Positions 1 to 14,574 of a DNA stretch of 64,000 nt are shown here, in pieces. The stretch covers positions 10,113,893 to 10,177,892 of the forward strand of contig JACDQD010000002.1 in the NCBI GenBank assembly GCA_019843655.1. The letters are read 5' to 3'. This stretch comes from Lethocerus indicus. Its lineage: Eukaryota; Arthropoda; Insecta; Hemiptera; Belostomatidae. Both the position numbers and the translations under genes were made by a program. The notes under the pieces are model-generated. The model was not told the DNA's origin and made no database searches. It saw only the letters and a list, made by a program, of their open reading frames with translations. The number at the start of each line of letters is the position of its first letter. The first letter of the stretch is position 1.

Positions 1-1429
1 TAATATATTTGCAAAAAGACGGGCTTAAGGTTTCATTAAATAAATCTGTTTCATTTCACTAAGAACAATCAAGGCCAATGAATCTAAATTTAGCCCGACT
101 TGCTAATATATATTACACTGGGTGTACCGTTAGGAATCCGCATTAACTAGAATTGATGGCAACTAATCCCCAAATTAGAATTGGTCAAAGGCAAATTGCA
201 CCCAACAATTGGATTTAATTGAGTAATGTCTCTTAAATTAGATATTAGAAACAAGCGACACTTACAATCGCAGAAAACTGGCCAAATAGTGACAGAAATC
301 TATATCTATTTCGTTAATAACTTTTAGCTTTTATTATTTTGGCCTAAATTATATTTCTACGTAGTATTTGAAGAGTACAGTCATATTTCCGCCATTAAGA
401 ACGTATCCTATGTCAATCTAACCTAACCTAAGTACACATACATACAGCATACATAAGTGCAGCATAAATTAAATTTTTTGTGGTCAATTGGATTCGATAA
501 GTTGAAATTTGATAACTGAGACTGATTGAGCTTTGTTTAGTTTCTCTTCAATTCTCGGTTTCTTACTAATGCTCGGATTCTGGTATAATTCCAACAATAT
601 TGATATTATTGAATCGATAAAATCAAGAATTCAGTGGTATCGGACTCGACCCCTTTATAACTTTTTTCGGTACATCCTAATCTATGACGTTATCGTAAAT
701 TTTACTAATGTTCAGTTTATCATCCATTGATGTGATAGTAGGTCGGCAGTATTCCTGACACAATAATAGCGCCACCAGTCCGACTTAATACCAGTAATAA
801 ATTTCACGCAGGTGAAACCCACTTTTTTTGGGTTCCCTCGAGGTGAACTTCTCATCAAGAAACATCGAATGGTAACTGACTCAAAACCTACTGTGCAATT
901 TGGGCCTTTGTGTGAGTATATTTTTAAGACGTATTTCTAAGAAATAAAAACCTCTTAATATTTTCATGAATTAACAATAGCTAATTACCAACCGCATTAT
1001 TTTCTAATAAGGAATATCATTTCTGATGCCGAAAAGTTTCAGTTACTATGATATGTCGTTATCACATTGTTATATGATTAAGTATTTCTCTAAAATATTA
1101 TAAACTAAACAGTTCTAAAATATTTATGTGTATAACAGTACTTTTTTAATTTTCTATATTCAAATCGTCTGCTTAATAATATGGACCCTTGTCCTGTTAC
1201 GATTCATCGATTAAAGCAAAAGTTCTAACGAAATAAATATTCAACACAATTCCCTGCGCTTCCATCTGTTACAGCGAAAACGAGGGGGGGGGATTTTATA
1301 AAATTTGAGATTTGCATTCCAGGTTGTAGATGTAATTTGTGACATCATTGTATCTCTACATTTTGTCCAAGTGTAATCGAAGATACCGCACGCACTACGG
1401 ACAGGTTATGTGGTGGATAGGAAAGCAGT
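1..1429. other. AT-rich DNA, no gene seen
   Basis: Stops are dense in all frames. I note only three CCTAA-like units at 418-437 and a 9-G run at 1284-1292. Confidence 0.6.
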
Positions 1430-1540
1430 AGCTATAAACTGCTGGGAAGCATATACAAATTAATCGGATCGGCTTTGTCGGAAAATGGCGTGCCGCGAGG
1501 AGCTGTTGGGCTGGTCCTATGGGGAAATATTAGAATGATG
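1430..1540 (+). pseudogene. Possible reverse-transcriptase motif relic
   Basis: One frame reads KLLGSIYKLIGSALSEN, then GVPRGAVGLVLWGNI and on to a stop near 1587. The second block resembles the RT motif GVPQGSVLGPLLWNI with one residue out of register, and the first resembles the preceding xLLxSYLxxR block. No catalytic xxDD follows. It lies in a GC-rich patch (1440-1800) that stands out from its AT-rich surroundings. Chance similarity cannot be excluded. Confidence 0.25.
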
Positions 1541-4500
1541 GTTTTGTGGGCAGGCCACTGGGTGTTAGAGCTCTGGCCGTGACAACACCTCCCCGGGGCC
1601 TCTCGACAATTGGTGCTGCGGGTAATGCGATTTCGAACGGGCCTTGTGCGGGATTTGCTTCCCCCACTTTGGGCGCTCATAGCCCAGGTACTGCCCAAGG
1701 GTGTAATCCAATTTTGGAGAAGCGGGGCCGTTTTGAGAAGTGGCCCGTTTTTTGGCCACCTCAGAAATTAATTCGGGCCGACAGCGGCCCTCGTATTTAA
1801 CACCGGTCTCCTATCAATTACCACTTATGGTATCGGACATTTATTGAGGCGGTTTCCTGCCATTAGCACGAGCGGTGAATCCTATTATCCGGCGTTCAGT
1901 GTCAGTGAATTTTATAGTGGACCAGTAACGTCCAGTCCGATAAGGACAGGCATAACATCGATGATATTCTTGCGAAAAAGGTTACAATAAATATTTTTGT
2001 AATCATGCCCAAAATACAATAAAACAATAAACGGAAATAAAACGGTTACCAAGATCAAAATCATTACATTCAATCATACGAATAATATTATAGCGAAACC
2101 AATACAATGTCATAGTCTTTTACGTTCAACATACTCTAGATGCAATCATCTATCGACAATGCTTAATTCAACAATACCGCGATTAACTCATTTTACAAAT
2201 AGTAGATAGTTAAAAATGGATTAATTAGACTTGTGGTTCGCCAATGTTTTTCTGTTTTCATTGCGATCGAAAGAATTCCAATTAACAACTTTACCCAGTT
2301 CTGGGCAATCTAGGCCAATCTGAAATATATTCCGAACTTTTTCTATTACATGAACGATCAGGAGAAGGGATATTCAATTTAAACAAAAAAAATCCCAATA
2401 TTGCTGCTATCCTGTCGAGCAGAGTTTGTTCTTAAACCTCTTCATATAAGCGGATCGGATTATAGGCATCTAGTTATCTATATTTATCATTAAATTTTGT
2501 GGTGACTTTAAACCTGTTTCTATCTACTTTTTGTCTGGCAAAGCCCGGTATTATTACGTAGTTGAACTTTGACAAAGTCATATTCAATAAGTCCGGAATC
2601 AGCGGTCATCGATCGCCAGACTGAAGATTCTTGGTGTTATTAACCCATAACAGTCAGTCTACACAAACTATTATTCCTATTAATTTTCTACTATTAATAT
2701 CCAAACTATACCAAATTATTAAAAGAGATTCCTCCTTTATCTGCTCAAAACGTTCCGAATAGTTATTTAAGAGTACACGTTGATATCTAGAGGCGGAAAA
2801 TATAATAAACTCAAAAGCAGCTGCCATCTACCTGGCCGACTTGTCCATTATCACTTTAACAAGTGTCTGCTGAAGACCATTCATCTCAATGGCCTTATCT
2901 AAAAATGGATCTTCAATTTATGTTTCTGCATAATGCACACTACGTGGTGTTAGGGTTAGGATATTGGGCCTAAAATTTACCCATTCACCATTTTTACCCT
3001 TAGGGGAAATGCTTCTTTTAAAATGCTGTACTAAATCCCTAGATTCATTATTGTTTTTAGGCGTTATAAACTGCGGTAAATTTTGTAATTAAAAAGTTTT
3101 TTTAAATCGACAGATTAATTAATGGTATGGACTGTGACATTTAGCTTATTTTTAATATGTCCAGTTTTAAAATGCCTATTAATATGTATTATTAATGTTT
3201 TATAATATTTCTTTCTGTATCCATAAAACTACAAAAATCTACTTTAAAAACTTTAATAAATATAAAAAATCCAGTATACAAGAAGGGAGTCGATAAGATA
3301 TTAATCACTAATATAATTTAATACAATAACATAATATTTAATTAACGATTATTTCTTGAAACCATCAACTGGTCAATTACAAATGATTCCTCAAATTAGA
3401 ATGTGAACAAATGTAATGTCAAGGCACAAACCAACATTTTGTAATTCCATTAACTTCGATACCGAGCACAGTTTATAGGAATAATGAAATCTGTTTAAAG
3501 AAATTATTAAAGAAAATCATAAACAGCATTTCAATTCAGCGGTTTTTATTTATTATTCAATATTCTACGCTTTATTCAGAGGGAAATGTTTTTACGTTAT
3601 CGCATCGTTTTGGAGTTTTTTGGAACATAAAATTCCCACCAGGCCGTAAAAGTTTAGGGAAGGATTTCTTTTTGTGAAGTACTTTATCAGGGACACTAAT
3701 CAAAAGACATATAATTTTTATTGAACTGATCATTTTCGCTGAATGAAGTAGCTGAAATTAAGAAGGCAATGTATTGTTTCCAACCTGAAAATCGGATAAT
3801 TATCATCATCGTAACCAAATGAAAAATAATCCTCTTTATATTTCGACGTTTAGTTTAAAACCGAATAGGCTGCTTATTTTAGCTCTAAAAGCAATAATAA
3901 CGTTTTAACCGTACTAGCGAGCAATGTATGATAAATCTCATCAATTGGGCATTTGAATTTACTACGAGTTTAGTAATTCATTTAAATCACAATAATCACA
4001 CTGTTTATGGATACTGCTACACTGTGGTTCCTTTCCTCCTAAGGACCATTATAACGTTCTTTGATATTAATATTGGCGGCGATAGATCCATAAAGACTGC
4101 GAGTAGGTGTGGTATAAGAAGAGACTGGACAGAGATGGCCAGAACAAACGATTGCGTTCGAATCGTAAATTTTTACATTAATTTTTGGTTGATTATTGGG
4201 TCGCTTTATGCTATATGTTTGTTTTTAATTGCAAAACTTACGCGTTTTTATTTCTTCCAAACTTTGTATAAGACCGTATTCACTTTCAAAAGGTTAACTC
4301 CGTTCTATTTTACATCAAAATGTTTGTACTCGCCCTACCACGACCTCAGCTAAAACACGGCCCGTACAGCGGCAAGAAGCACCTTCCAAAAATAAGGAAT
4401 GGGAGCATCGACCGGTCAGTTCCCAATGCTCCTTTGTCCTGTTGAATTCCTCAGGATTTGGACCGCAAGGATGTCGGCCGCAAATATTCTTATAGAACGT

Positions 4501-7500
4501 TAGAGGCGAAGAGAAGCATGTGACGGTGACCCTGTAGATCGCGTACCTCGTACGCAGTTGAGATTCGAGTATCTGAACGAAAACATAAAACTCTTTCCAG
4601 AAATTGTTCCCTTTCTATCGTTTCTGTTGTCCGTACCAACGGCTCGATATTTTGGCTTCAAATTTGGCGGCTTAGGATTGAAAATTTCAACTAAGTGTAC
4701 AGGTAAAAACTGTATTTCAGTCTTTGATCGCCATGTCTGCTATAGGAAATACAGTACTGTACAGATGCACGAGGGATAAAAATTGCAATAGGGTGGAAAA
4801 TAATTCATATGATCATGGAATAATAATAATGGAATAAATTCCATCCCGTGCACGTACACTGTCCGGGTACAAACACAGGGAATACTCCCGAATATAAATG
4901 AGAGGGGCCGAGCCGTTGAGGCAATAGGCTCGAAAATTACATCCAGCCGACGGGTTTGGTTACAAGTTTGGGTTAATGAAACACTACATTCTTCTTTTGA
5001 TATTAAAATATGATTACTCTGTCAAGGTATTCAATATTGCCCACATCTTGTAATAAAAGTGTATAAACATAATTAAAAGTGTAAATTAGAGTAATGATAT
5101 GAATAAACGAATTATTCCAATGTAAAGAACTAACAATAGTATTCTCAATGTAAAAGAATTTTTATATTAAGCCCTGAAATCTAAGTATTAATATAAATAA
5201 TTTCGAGGGAACACCTAAGATTTTTAGCAAAATAGAATATTTTCGTTATTAAAAAACCGTTGAGGGGGGCCTTTTTTCCAACAGTTGAAAAAACGCTACG
5301 TTAAACGAGGGCTGACTCCCTTAGTCATCTGGAAAGAAAGGCTGGCAACCCTATAAGGAAAACAAAGTCACGTTGCCAACCACTCAACCCAGGCTTGCTC
5401 CGGACCCTCGTAAGGGCGAAATTTCTCCCCCTGACAAAATAAAAGATGAAAAATTTGTCGCTCGAACCGAGAATTGTAGCTAGGACATCCCTCCCGACAG
5501 TCCTCTCCACGTTGATCGCCGCATGAAAACACGTTACCTTAACAAAAGTCATAAATTATTCATTATCCAATTTGTTCAGGGTCTCTGGCTTACTGTACTG
5601 ACATTAATTTTTTGTTTCTAAACTGATGTTGGATTTGTCCGCTCGTACTTTCGCTCAGTTAATTAGGTAAACAATAGAAGGGCAGTGAAAATTTATAATT
5701 AATTTCATAATTCCTTCCTGTTACAATTATTACATTCAGAAACACTCCTGAGTAGTGGATGTCCATAGAAGAACGATCGTAATTTGTCCTCGTACCTAAT
5801 AAGGTACTGGTATTAGAACTGGAAGTAAAGATAACACATAATATAAATAAGATAAGAATAAGATAATTGAATATTTAATTTACTATACGATATTTAACTT
5901 GTTTGACCGCTTGGTTTAGTTAACCAGATATATTAGTGCCAGTATTTTTCAAATTAATTTTGCTAATCTATGAAACTATGTCATTCAAAGCAGCCATTTG
6001 TCCGATTCCATTTAAATTATTTCCAAAATAATTTTATATAGATATATAAAAATATATTATTGAAAATTTCGTTTCCGTCCCTTACAGTGAAAATTCGCAT
6101 TATTCTCATCGGCTACGTCCACTCGGTGGATAAAAGTTTGAGGCCTTAATATCTCAACTTAGACGATGTCATGTACAACGCCATTATTTAAAGCCTACCC
6201 TTACGATTTAATCTCAATGGTAACAAACAAAGAAACTAATTTGATGACTGTATATTACAAGGAATAATTTAAGGGATGATGTATATATCATGTAAATTAC
6301 CCTCCTCATCACAAAACTTTGGTTAGTCCATCGTACTTTCATTCGCACCATCGTTCGGAACTTTTTGAAATCCTCAATGACAATAACTTTTTCTATTCCT
6401 TATTCCTCGGTTAACAAGAGGCGCGAAATGGACCTCAGCAAACTTAGTTGGGATTGATCCCTCGAACCTCGATCCAAATGTAATTTACCGTGGCGTCCGC
6501 ATCCTTTCGTTCTTTATTCAACTGTACATTTTTCAAAACGTGGTTGGAGTACTTGCCCCCGTCCACCGCATTCAGCAATCGCCTTCAGCAGTTTCATATC
6601 GTATATTGAGTCTATAGAAAAATATAAGTTAAGTATTTATTACTGCACAGTGAACTATACTTTCCGCATGCTGATGTGTGTATTTGTAACCACTCAAATA
6701 TATAACCCCTATTAAATTAATATTAACATTCATGAATTATGTCTTCCTTTGAAAAAACTGAGGGATACTGAAAATATAGGTTTAAGATCAACCCATCTGT
6801 ATAATACCTGTTTTGTCAAGAAGTTGTAGACGTGATTACACAAAACGTGAAGACGCGAAGGGTTTTATTTTATAATTCGCGTGCTTAACCATCTACAGTA
6901 CATAGTAAAATTCGAGTACAAAATTGAAAAAATAATTGCCCGCCCCATCTTAACTAGTCGCAAAAATACCAAACGAATATATAAAATAAACATTTCCTGG
7001 TTATATTTATAAAAGAGAAATATCTAAATAACTGGAAATTTGCCAACTTTCAATTCATATTAATAATATTAATTAATAAGCATACTGCGTACACGTCAAG
7101 AATATAAAATGTAGCACGATCCGCAACAGTATTCAAATAAGCACTATCTCGTACTGCTACATACTCTAATCCATTGCTAAAAAGGACTTGCACATAAGGT
7201 GCATGCTTTCTTTTTCTTACTTTCGGGAATTCAGGATTACATTTTGCTAGAAACAGGATGTTGATATGTTTTTTCGTAGTTCATGCATATGTAGATCGCG
7301 GCAATGCAAATTTGCCAAAGTAAAGCCACATTTTCAAGAACTATATTCAACCACATACCGCTCTAGAAAGGTACTAAACAAAAGTATGGTATAAAGATAT
7401 AAGACACGGAGAGATTATTACACATTACATTAATACATTACTACGCATTAATTATTACACATAATTTGTAAATTGATTATACTATAGCGCTTTTTCATTA

Positions 7501-8560
7501 TTTATCTCATGTTCATTCTCTGATTATTTATTTCCATAACAAATTCAACGGAGATTAATTCACCTGCCAATAAAGCAGAGGTTATTCAGTGGCCAAAAAA
7601 CGGTTTGAAACTAAATTGTCATTCGACGGATACATTTCAAAGTCAGTCTTAATTCCGAAAACCCACTTCTCTTCTTCTTTCTTTCCGAATTGAAAAGTTC
7701 CCCGTTTCAGTGCGCTTCAAACACCAATGGCACTTCTCTGTACGCAAACCGATAGGCATTAATTTAACATTCTGTCTCCTCTAAAAACGTTCTTTAAACC
7801 TGTAGTTTTTGAATAAATGGGCACCTTCTTCTAAAACATCAATCAGGGACCGTATTTATTTTTTCGTAAATATTTATGCGGTAAATAGAACAAATGTAAT
7901 TAGTATGTAGGTATCAGTGACCGGGCGAGCGGTGAAAGAAAATCTGACGCCCGGTTAATTTTGTCAGTAACCATGACTTTGTCCCTCACATTTATCATCC
8001 CATCTCTCTTTGACGTTTCTGCGTTTGTTTCGCCCCCCGGAGCCCGTAAAAACAATATTCTCCCCTACTTTATGCCTCCCAATGTTTTCGACGCTGACAG
8101 TCGAGGAAATAAAACCTCTTATCAGATGCATAGCATTTCGTTACGGTGGGGGAAGAATTATTAGTTGCCGAGATATTGGTTGGGGCGGTGGCCGCCGGTT
8201 CAGGATATCTATCTCCGATATCTATCGGTCCATCTCTACAACCTGTATAAATCCCTGCCCAATAAGGTCGCCTGAATTGGACGTACGACACCTATAATCC
8301 ATTCTCACCGGCCAACTCATCTTATTATTGAAAATATTTCATATGCACGTGTTCAAAGGGATTGCCGTTGGTTATTCGTGCCTTTGATGTCTATTCACTA
8401 TGAAATAGAAATCTGAATATTTCCTTTATATGTCGACATAGTTGCGGTCTAAATTCCTGTAATACTATATTTATTTTTTTATCATAATATAGAACTTAAG
8501 TCCTGGAGTTTTAACGGTGCACGATTCTTATAAATATTCTCCATTGGGCCTTTCGAAAAA
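1541..8560. other. Intergenic, no supported gene
   Basis: The GC-rich patch from 1440 continues to 1800. Further GC-rich patches lie at about 4340-4560, 5250-5560 and 7900-8310. The longest open frame (3928-4353, 141 codons) has hydrophobic stretches but resembles no family I know, and its codon use looks like its surroundings. Confidence 0.5.
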
Positions 8561-8630
8561 GTTACTGGAGATGGCGAGTGGCCGAAACCGTTTTTGTAAG
8601 TGACCAAACCAGCCGGTGGAGACTAGAAAC
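8561..8630 (-). repeat. Dispersed repeat copy (GTTTC...CGGTTTCGGCCACTCG family)
   Basis: Read on the - strand it has GTTTCTAGTCTCC, then GGCTGGTTTGGTC, then ACGGTTTCGGCCACTCGCCA and CATCTCCAGTAAC. It matches the copies at 32703 and 52243 along their length, with diverged bases in the middle. Confidence 0.6.
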
Positions 8631-11600
8631 AATTATGAATGAAAAAACCTGAGTATAACCAACGAGCGCAGAGGCAACCCCTTTATGCATATGAAATATT
8701 TTCAACCGTGTGAATATTAATGTTTAATTGCCTTAAAAAATAAACTTGCTCTAATTATTAAACATTTGCGAGAAAATTTCTATGTCCGATATATACCAGT
8801 GTGTTTATTTTCGAACAATAATACTCTTAGTTCGTGGGATGTTTTTATTGGAGATATTCCCCTCTCGCGATTTGAATTCAGGCAAGTTTTATATTAAAAG
8901 AGGCTGTTGCTTCGAGCGCCTCCCTTCAATAAGTCCCTCTCTGTCAGCACGTCCGCTTCGGACGCACTCAACTTATTTATAAAAGCGGGCGGAGGTAAAA
9001 TTTATTTTCAAAAGAGAAGAAACCAAATTTAATTATAATTATTGTCCTTAATTTCCAATTTGAAAATTTTAAATATTAAATTTCTTGTACTTTGTAATTT
9101 CTAGGATAAATTAATATCCCTTGTAAATAACATGCGTGTAAATAATAAGTGAGATCTTACACTACGAGAGATGGTGTATTATATTGTATTATACTCCATA
9201 AGCGCGCCGTGCTGCTGCATCGATGAAAATTGACTAGAATGGATTCTTAAAAATTGAAATGGAAGAAATAGTATATTTATAAAAATAAATTTTGATTGTT
9301 ATATTAATGAAAATCATTTCTTAGATGAAATTCGAAGTAGGCATGACATTTTATGGATTGATAGATCTTTATATTTCCGCATTTGAGTAATTAGAAATGT
9401 GTATTACACGTGAGCACAGCCAACAATCGGACGGCAATCATAAGTAAGGTCGGTAAATCGGAACGATGATTATTTGGGAGCAATATAATTGGGAGCAGCT
9501 GGAAATTGGACTGGATAATTAAACCGTGGGGTTCTGTTTGAAGGCGCCTGGGGGAGGTGTCCCCACCGCCACCGGTAGATACCGGCAAACTGTTTCTCAG
9601 CCAATCATCGTAAGCCAACCCCCTTTCGTGACCGCCTTCCACTTTTAACAACACGGCGTCTCATCTAATTATAATAAGATATTGATATTTTCTATCAGTT
9701 TTTCAGTTATCGACCTCTGGCAAAGTGATTAAATATATTTATCGACTAATAGCAAATTACTGAAGGACAACAATATCACTTTCATTGCATCTGTATTCTA
9801 CCAGTTTTGGGGCTCCAAGAGGACCGATTCAAAACGTACTTTACTTCTGGAATGTGCTCTTTTAAAATAAAACACTACGGATGAGTCTACCTTGATCTAA
9901 TAATTAATGGCGATGATTATTGTATTATTGGAACATATTTGTAAGTTAAATTCCCAGCTTTATCTACCACATAACTTCACTTGAGTTTAAATCCAGTAGG
10001 GTGCTCCCCATCTGAGATTTGTAATAAACTTGATTAAAAACTTCTGTTCACTTCCCAGAAGCGAATCCTTCCAACCTCAATTGACCCAACTCCTGGGTCA
10101 TTATAGTTCTCCTGTTCGTTACATCATCCTTCATTCTACAACTTGTTCTTTTACCCCAACTCTTTTGATTCCTGCGAATGAACTTATCCAGCTTCCGGGC
10201 GGAGAAAGAGAAACGTGGATTGCAGAGACCAAAGGAAACACAGGAGTAAAAAAAACCGTACTAATCGAGGAAAACAATCAGATACGGAGAAAATGTGCCT
10301 AAAGGAAAGGATCCGTATTTTTTTATATAGAAAAATATTATCGACATCATTCATTCAATATTCTCCAACCACGCACCTATTTGGCATTTTGTTAGACCAG
10401 TTTTGGCAACTTGCGATAGTTAGGAGCTCTCCATCAGTAATATAATGAAGATTGTAATCAAGCTGGTTACTAATGAACTATTGTGTCCCTGAACTATTAT
10501 TGTACACCATCTGAACCAATTATAATCTACAACTTACCGAGGAATTCGTTTGTCAGTGAAAATAAGGACCTGTCAGTAGTAGATATTTTAATTAAATTCA
10601 GTGACAGTGATGACAGGATGCTCAATCCGTATTAGGTAATTCCATCAACCAAATAACATTACAGACTTTGTGGAACCCTTACAAAATACATTAAATTAAT
10701 CAATATAATCTATTGATACCAGATTTTGAATTATATCAGTTATGATATATGCCGACAATTATATTTTACCAGATCACAAAAAAATTAGGAGGTTATTATA
10801 AAATGAATCGTCGATAAATACCTCTCCAAAACTCCACTGAAGTTCCGGGTCTTACGTTAAGCTTAAGATTTATCCATAAGATCCCTTGGAACACCCCCTA
10901 ATGAGATTTATTTCTTATACAAATAAATGGTATCAGTCAATAATATACTATATTTTATTCCTGGAATTACGTATAGGGTTTACCTACAAAGGAAGCTTTT
11001 AGAGAGTTTAACCTTGTCCCCCCAAATTAAGACTCCCCTTTTTATCTTAAAGTGAACTTGGTCTATTTATGTTTATGCAGCCTCCTCCAGCAATAAAAAA
11101 AATATTCTAAAATTCGGATAAAGTCCTGGTTGGATATGATCTCCTTGTATATATGTTTGTACACACACATACGTATTAAATGCACATCATTAGATACAAT
11201 ATTTCAACTAATTACACAGTTAAATCAAATTCATACCTGCAAATGCCATAGGTCCGTAGTGTCGGACTATTTTGTACGCGCTGGAGGACGGATTCTATTC
11301 CAAATATATGAAATCTATTTCAGTTTGATACTCTTAAACATTGAAAGTAACAACTGGAATCTATCTCTAATCTAGTCAGCCCATTCGAAAAATGAATTCC
11401 ATTTGACGTTCGGTTCTCCCCAGTGGTTCCGGAAGAGGAATAGACTAAGAAAAGCAATAAGCAATAAAATTATGGGTTAGAAAATACGAAGATCGACTAA
11501 TGAAGAGTACATCAAGAGTCAGAAAAATGTGTATACAATAAAAATGTATATGTGTGAATACATTCATTACAAATTAATAAGAAACATGAAAACTAGTAAA

Positions 11601-14263
11601 TATGAACTATGTGTTCTTTCTTTTTGCTACGTAGTGCTTATTACATTTCAATTTATAAATTATTAAATATTAACGCCAATCCTTTTCTCGTCGACAAATA
11701 TTGAGAGGAAGTTACAAAATTAATTGTTTCAGTTGATGCAAAATAAATGGCGTTCTTATTGAGAACGGTAATACTTCATTTTATTTGAGACTCTAAAGGT
11801 GAGCTAAGGGGACTAAGAGAACGGACTGGCCCCCTTTTGTTTAGGGCACTCCCGGGGGCCACCCCCTTTTGTTTCCCATCTCTTTTGTTTATAAGAGCTT
11901 TAAACAAAAGAAATGTACTCACTTATCTATAATAGACGTCTCCCAAAGACGGCCGGTAGGCCCCTTCGCGACTCCTATATCCAAATCGGACTCGGTATCG
12001 GGTATCAGACAGGCCTCCTTCCCTCTCGCACACCATCTCGGACTTTGCCAAACGGGAGGCCTTTCTCGCCTATAGACGTGACCTGGATACACAGGATTTC
12101 GTCCCCAGGCCAGGATAGATTCGCTCTATCTATAAACATTTAAAACTCATAATTCAAAATGTATTGTTTGGAAATGATACCTTTATATCGTCGACCTTTG
12201 TGTGTTCACAACAATGCCTCATCGTATCACCATTACAACTTTACGAAAAATAAAGTAAAACGTTTTACACGATATTTGAGAATCGACCGGGAGTCCAGAT
12301 CAGGGCCCCTAGAGGTGCAGTATTGGTTGTGTTTTCTAGAAACCTAGTCAATGTATGAGAACATGAGAAACATATCGTATTACTCAAATAATATTCCTCA
12401 CTGCTGACAGAATGGAGACGACAGCCAGTATCCTGTATCGGAATATAGCAAGAGGGACGATATTAAAGTTCTGGGAATATCTTTTGTTGGGGAACCCACG
12501 GACACATAGTATTAGTATACTTAATGGACTAATTTCTAGAAGAGAAAGCAGGAAAGAAAAAATAAAAGGATTTTGATTAATTGTCTGTTACTTGAGAACC
12601 TATCTTCCGATTTATATAAAAAGTTCCCTGGGAATAGGATACGCTGACCCCGTCAGGTCTGTATACCCCATCGGAGAAAGATCGACGTAGTCTATTCTTC
12701 TTCTTTTAACAGGTCCTGATTCATGGTGAAAAGCTTATTTTTGAGCGTTTCGTAATTAATGACTACTATTAATTATCGTATTAACGCCTACGTGGATTCT
12801 TTGTTAAAACGTACAGAATTATTTTATGTTGGAGATTATAGTTATATTAGAGATTATATACCTGAGGAGCAAATTATAGTCTCGATCCTTTTATTTTCGA
12901 CAGTACCACGAATGCAGTATCAAATAGTTGTTTCCATTTTAAATGTAATATACTGGAAGTCGAAGTTGATTAAATGACAATATTTAGGATACAAATCTTT
13001 TAGTAACGATGCACAGTGTACTAATTTACTATACTCTGGAACATATACTATGTGACGCCATCTACTATTTAACTAGACTTATCAGACACCGCCGCAGTCA
13101 TTATTAAATGTTAAATTTAATTTCTGTAATGTTATATCGCAATAGTTAGGAGGTCAGTATAAACCGTATGACTGCAAACGGAAAATTATCTCCATTCCTA
13201 TCACCATTGTAAACGATATGATGATTTAATATCATATGATTTAATCGTATGAGTGGGCTTGACCGTCAATTCAAATATAATCCGCGTTAACAAATCTCGC
13301 TTGAATCTCCAGAGCCCTCTCCAAACACTTATAATCCCGATTGAAATGATTCGGATTCTAAGAGGATTGTGAATAATTGTTTTGGTTGCGGTCCCAGGGA
13401 AACATAGAAAACAACATTCGGCCCGTCGACAGGAATGAAAAGTTCAGAAATACGATTCGCAAAAAATGGTATCCTTCATTGAATTGTAACTGAATATACA
13501 CCTTTTCTGTCGCCATTGTTCACTTGTTCTAAACTTTCGGTTCATAAATATAATTCAACATTTTTGGCCATAGTACTCAATGCTAATCCTATATCTCACA
13601 GCTATAGAAGGTCGCATCACTCAGTATAAATTATAGACGTTTACTAACCCCCGGGTGGGATAATGTCACACTGCAAGCGTGAACAGAGAGTTAAAATTAT
13701 AAAAATATTAAATATAAGGATTTAAGGGTCTAATGTATATTCCGTTGTTTACTGTACTTTACGATATTTTTACTTGGTAACGAAGTGTGTCGTCAGTAGC
13801 TACTAGTGTCCCGATATCATTTGACTGAATCGATTTCCTGGGGAATTATATAAAAGAGAAGGCAACGCGGGGGTTGCCCATTTTAAAATAATGTTTATAT
13901 CTCTGAGACGTATCTTAAAGTTGATTACCTGGATTCCATTCTAAATGTCCCCCTATTATTCGCAGTTCGAGAGTTGATGACACGAAAATAGAAAGTCCTA
14001 TCGAATGCTCAAATGAGACGAAATTTAAAAAATGGCCCCTCTGGATTGAGATTGCTATCGACCGGGTGTTTAACGATTACGGGTTAACACTGTAATCATT
14101 AGATTACTGGTTCATTTTTCAATGCAGAACTGGCTCCTAGTCGATTTTCTTTGTCAGAAGCGACACTTACTACAGGAATTATCATTGCAATCAGTTAGGC
14201 GAGGGATATTAAGAAGTCTAAAGCCCAATCATTAATTAAGTGTGGAATTTTGTATATTATTCT
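8631..14263. other. Intergenic, no supported gene
   Basis: Mostly AT-rich, with GC-rich patches at 9500-9650 and 11820-12110. TATATAAAAG at 13847-13856 is followed by a GGCAAC...GTTGCC hairpin at 13861-13878. Open frames are under 95 codons and unrecognised. Confidence 0.5.
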
Positions 14264-14574
14264 GGAGTGAAGATTGGGATGGATGACGTGCTGCGGGACT
14301 GGCCACTCTACGATGGAGCCAGAAGAGACTTCGTGGACAGCAGTATCGATGAGCAGGAACGCTCTTTCAGCCCGAGGCGCAATTACTGCAACACTTTACA
14401 GCGCTCAGACAATTAGCTGGAAGGTCCTTTTTTACAAGCCACTATCCACTATCTCTGGACAAGTGGATTAAGGTTTTCCATCTGCAGGAGGTTTTTCCCA
14501 AAGGAGAACGCGAAGGCACGTGGCAGGAAACGTGGAGGAACCAAACAGGAAAGAATGGCCTTCAGGAGTTAATG
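14264..14574 (+). mobile_element. 3' end of the same R1-like LINE family (decayed)
   Basis: Translation gives EDWDG, then after a one-base shift DDVLRDWPLYDGARRDFV. After another shift, from 14395, it gives FTALRQLAGRSFF and a basic tail to TGA at 14572-14574. These align with EWDWDHVLRDSPLYDEAERDLV and FDQLRLFAGMVF of the fragment at 48960-49294 on the other strand. The nucleotide sequences are also close over the VLRD...YD segment (by eye about four bases in five). The sequence before 14264 does not continue the match. Confidence 0.65.

Noticed and set aside
418..437. CTAACCTAACCTAA resembling the insect telomere repeat (TTAGG)n
   Set aside because: Only about three units, embedded in unique sequence; no telomeric array.
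3928..4353. 141-codon open frame with hydrophobic segments, the longest unassigned frame
   Set aside because: Phe/Ile/Asn-rich like translated AT-rich noncoding DNA, no motif, no splice or promoter context; the RRDWTEMAR stretch alone is too short to assign.
4400..4440. GGGAGCAT...ATGCTCC hairpin-like words
   Set aside because: The match is only about seven bases with poor extension; expected by chance.
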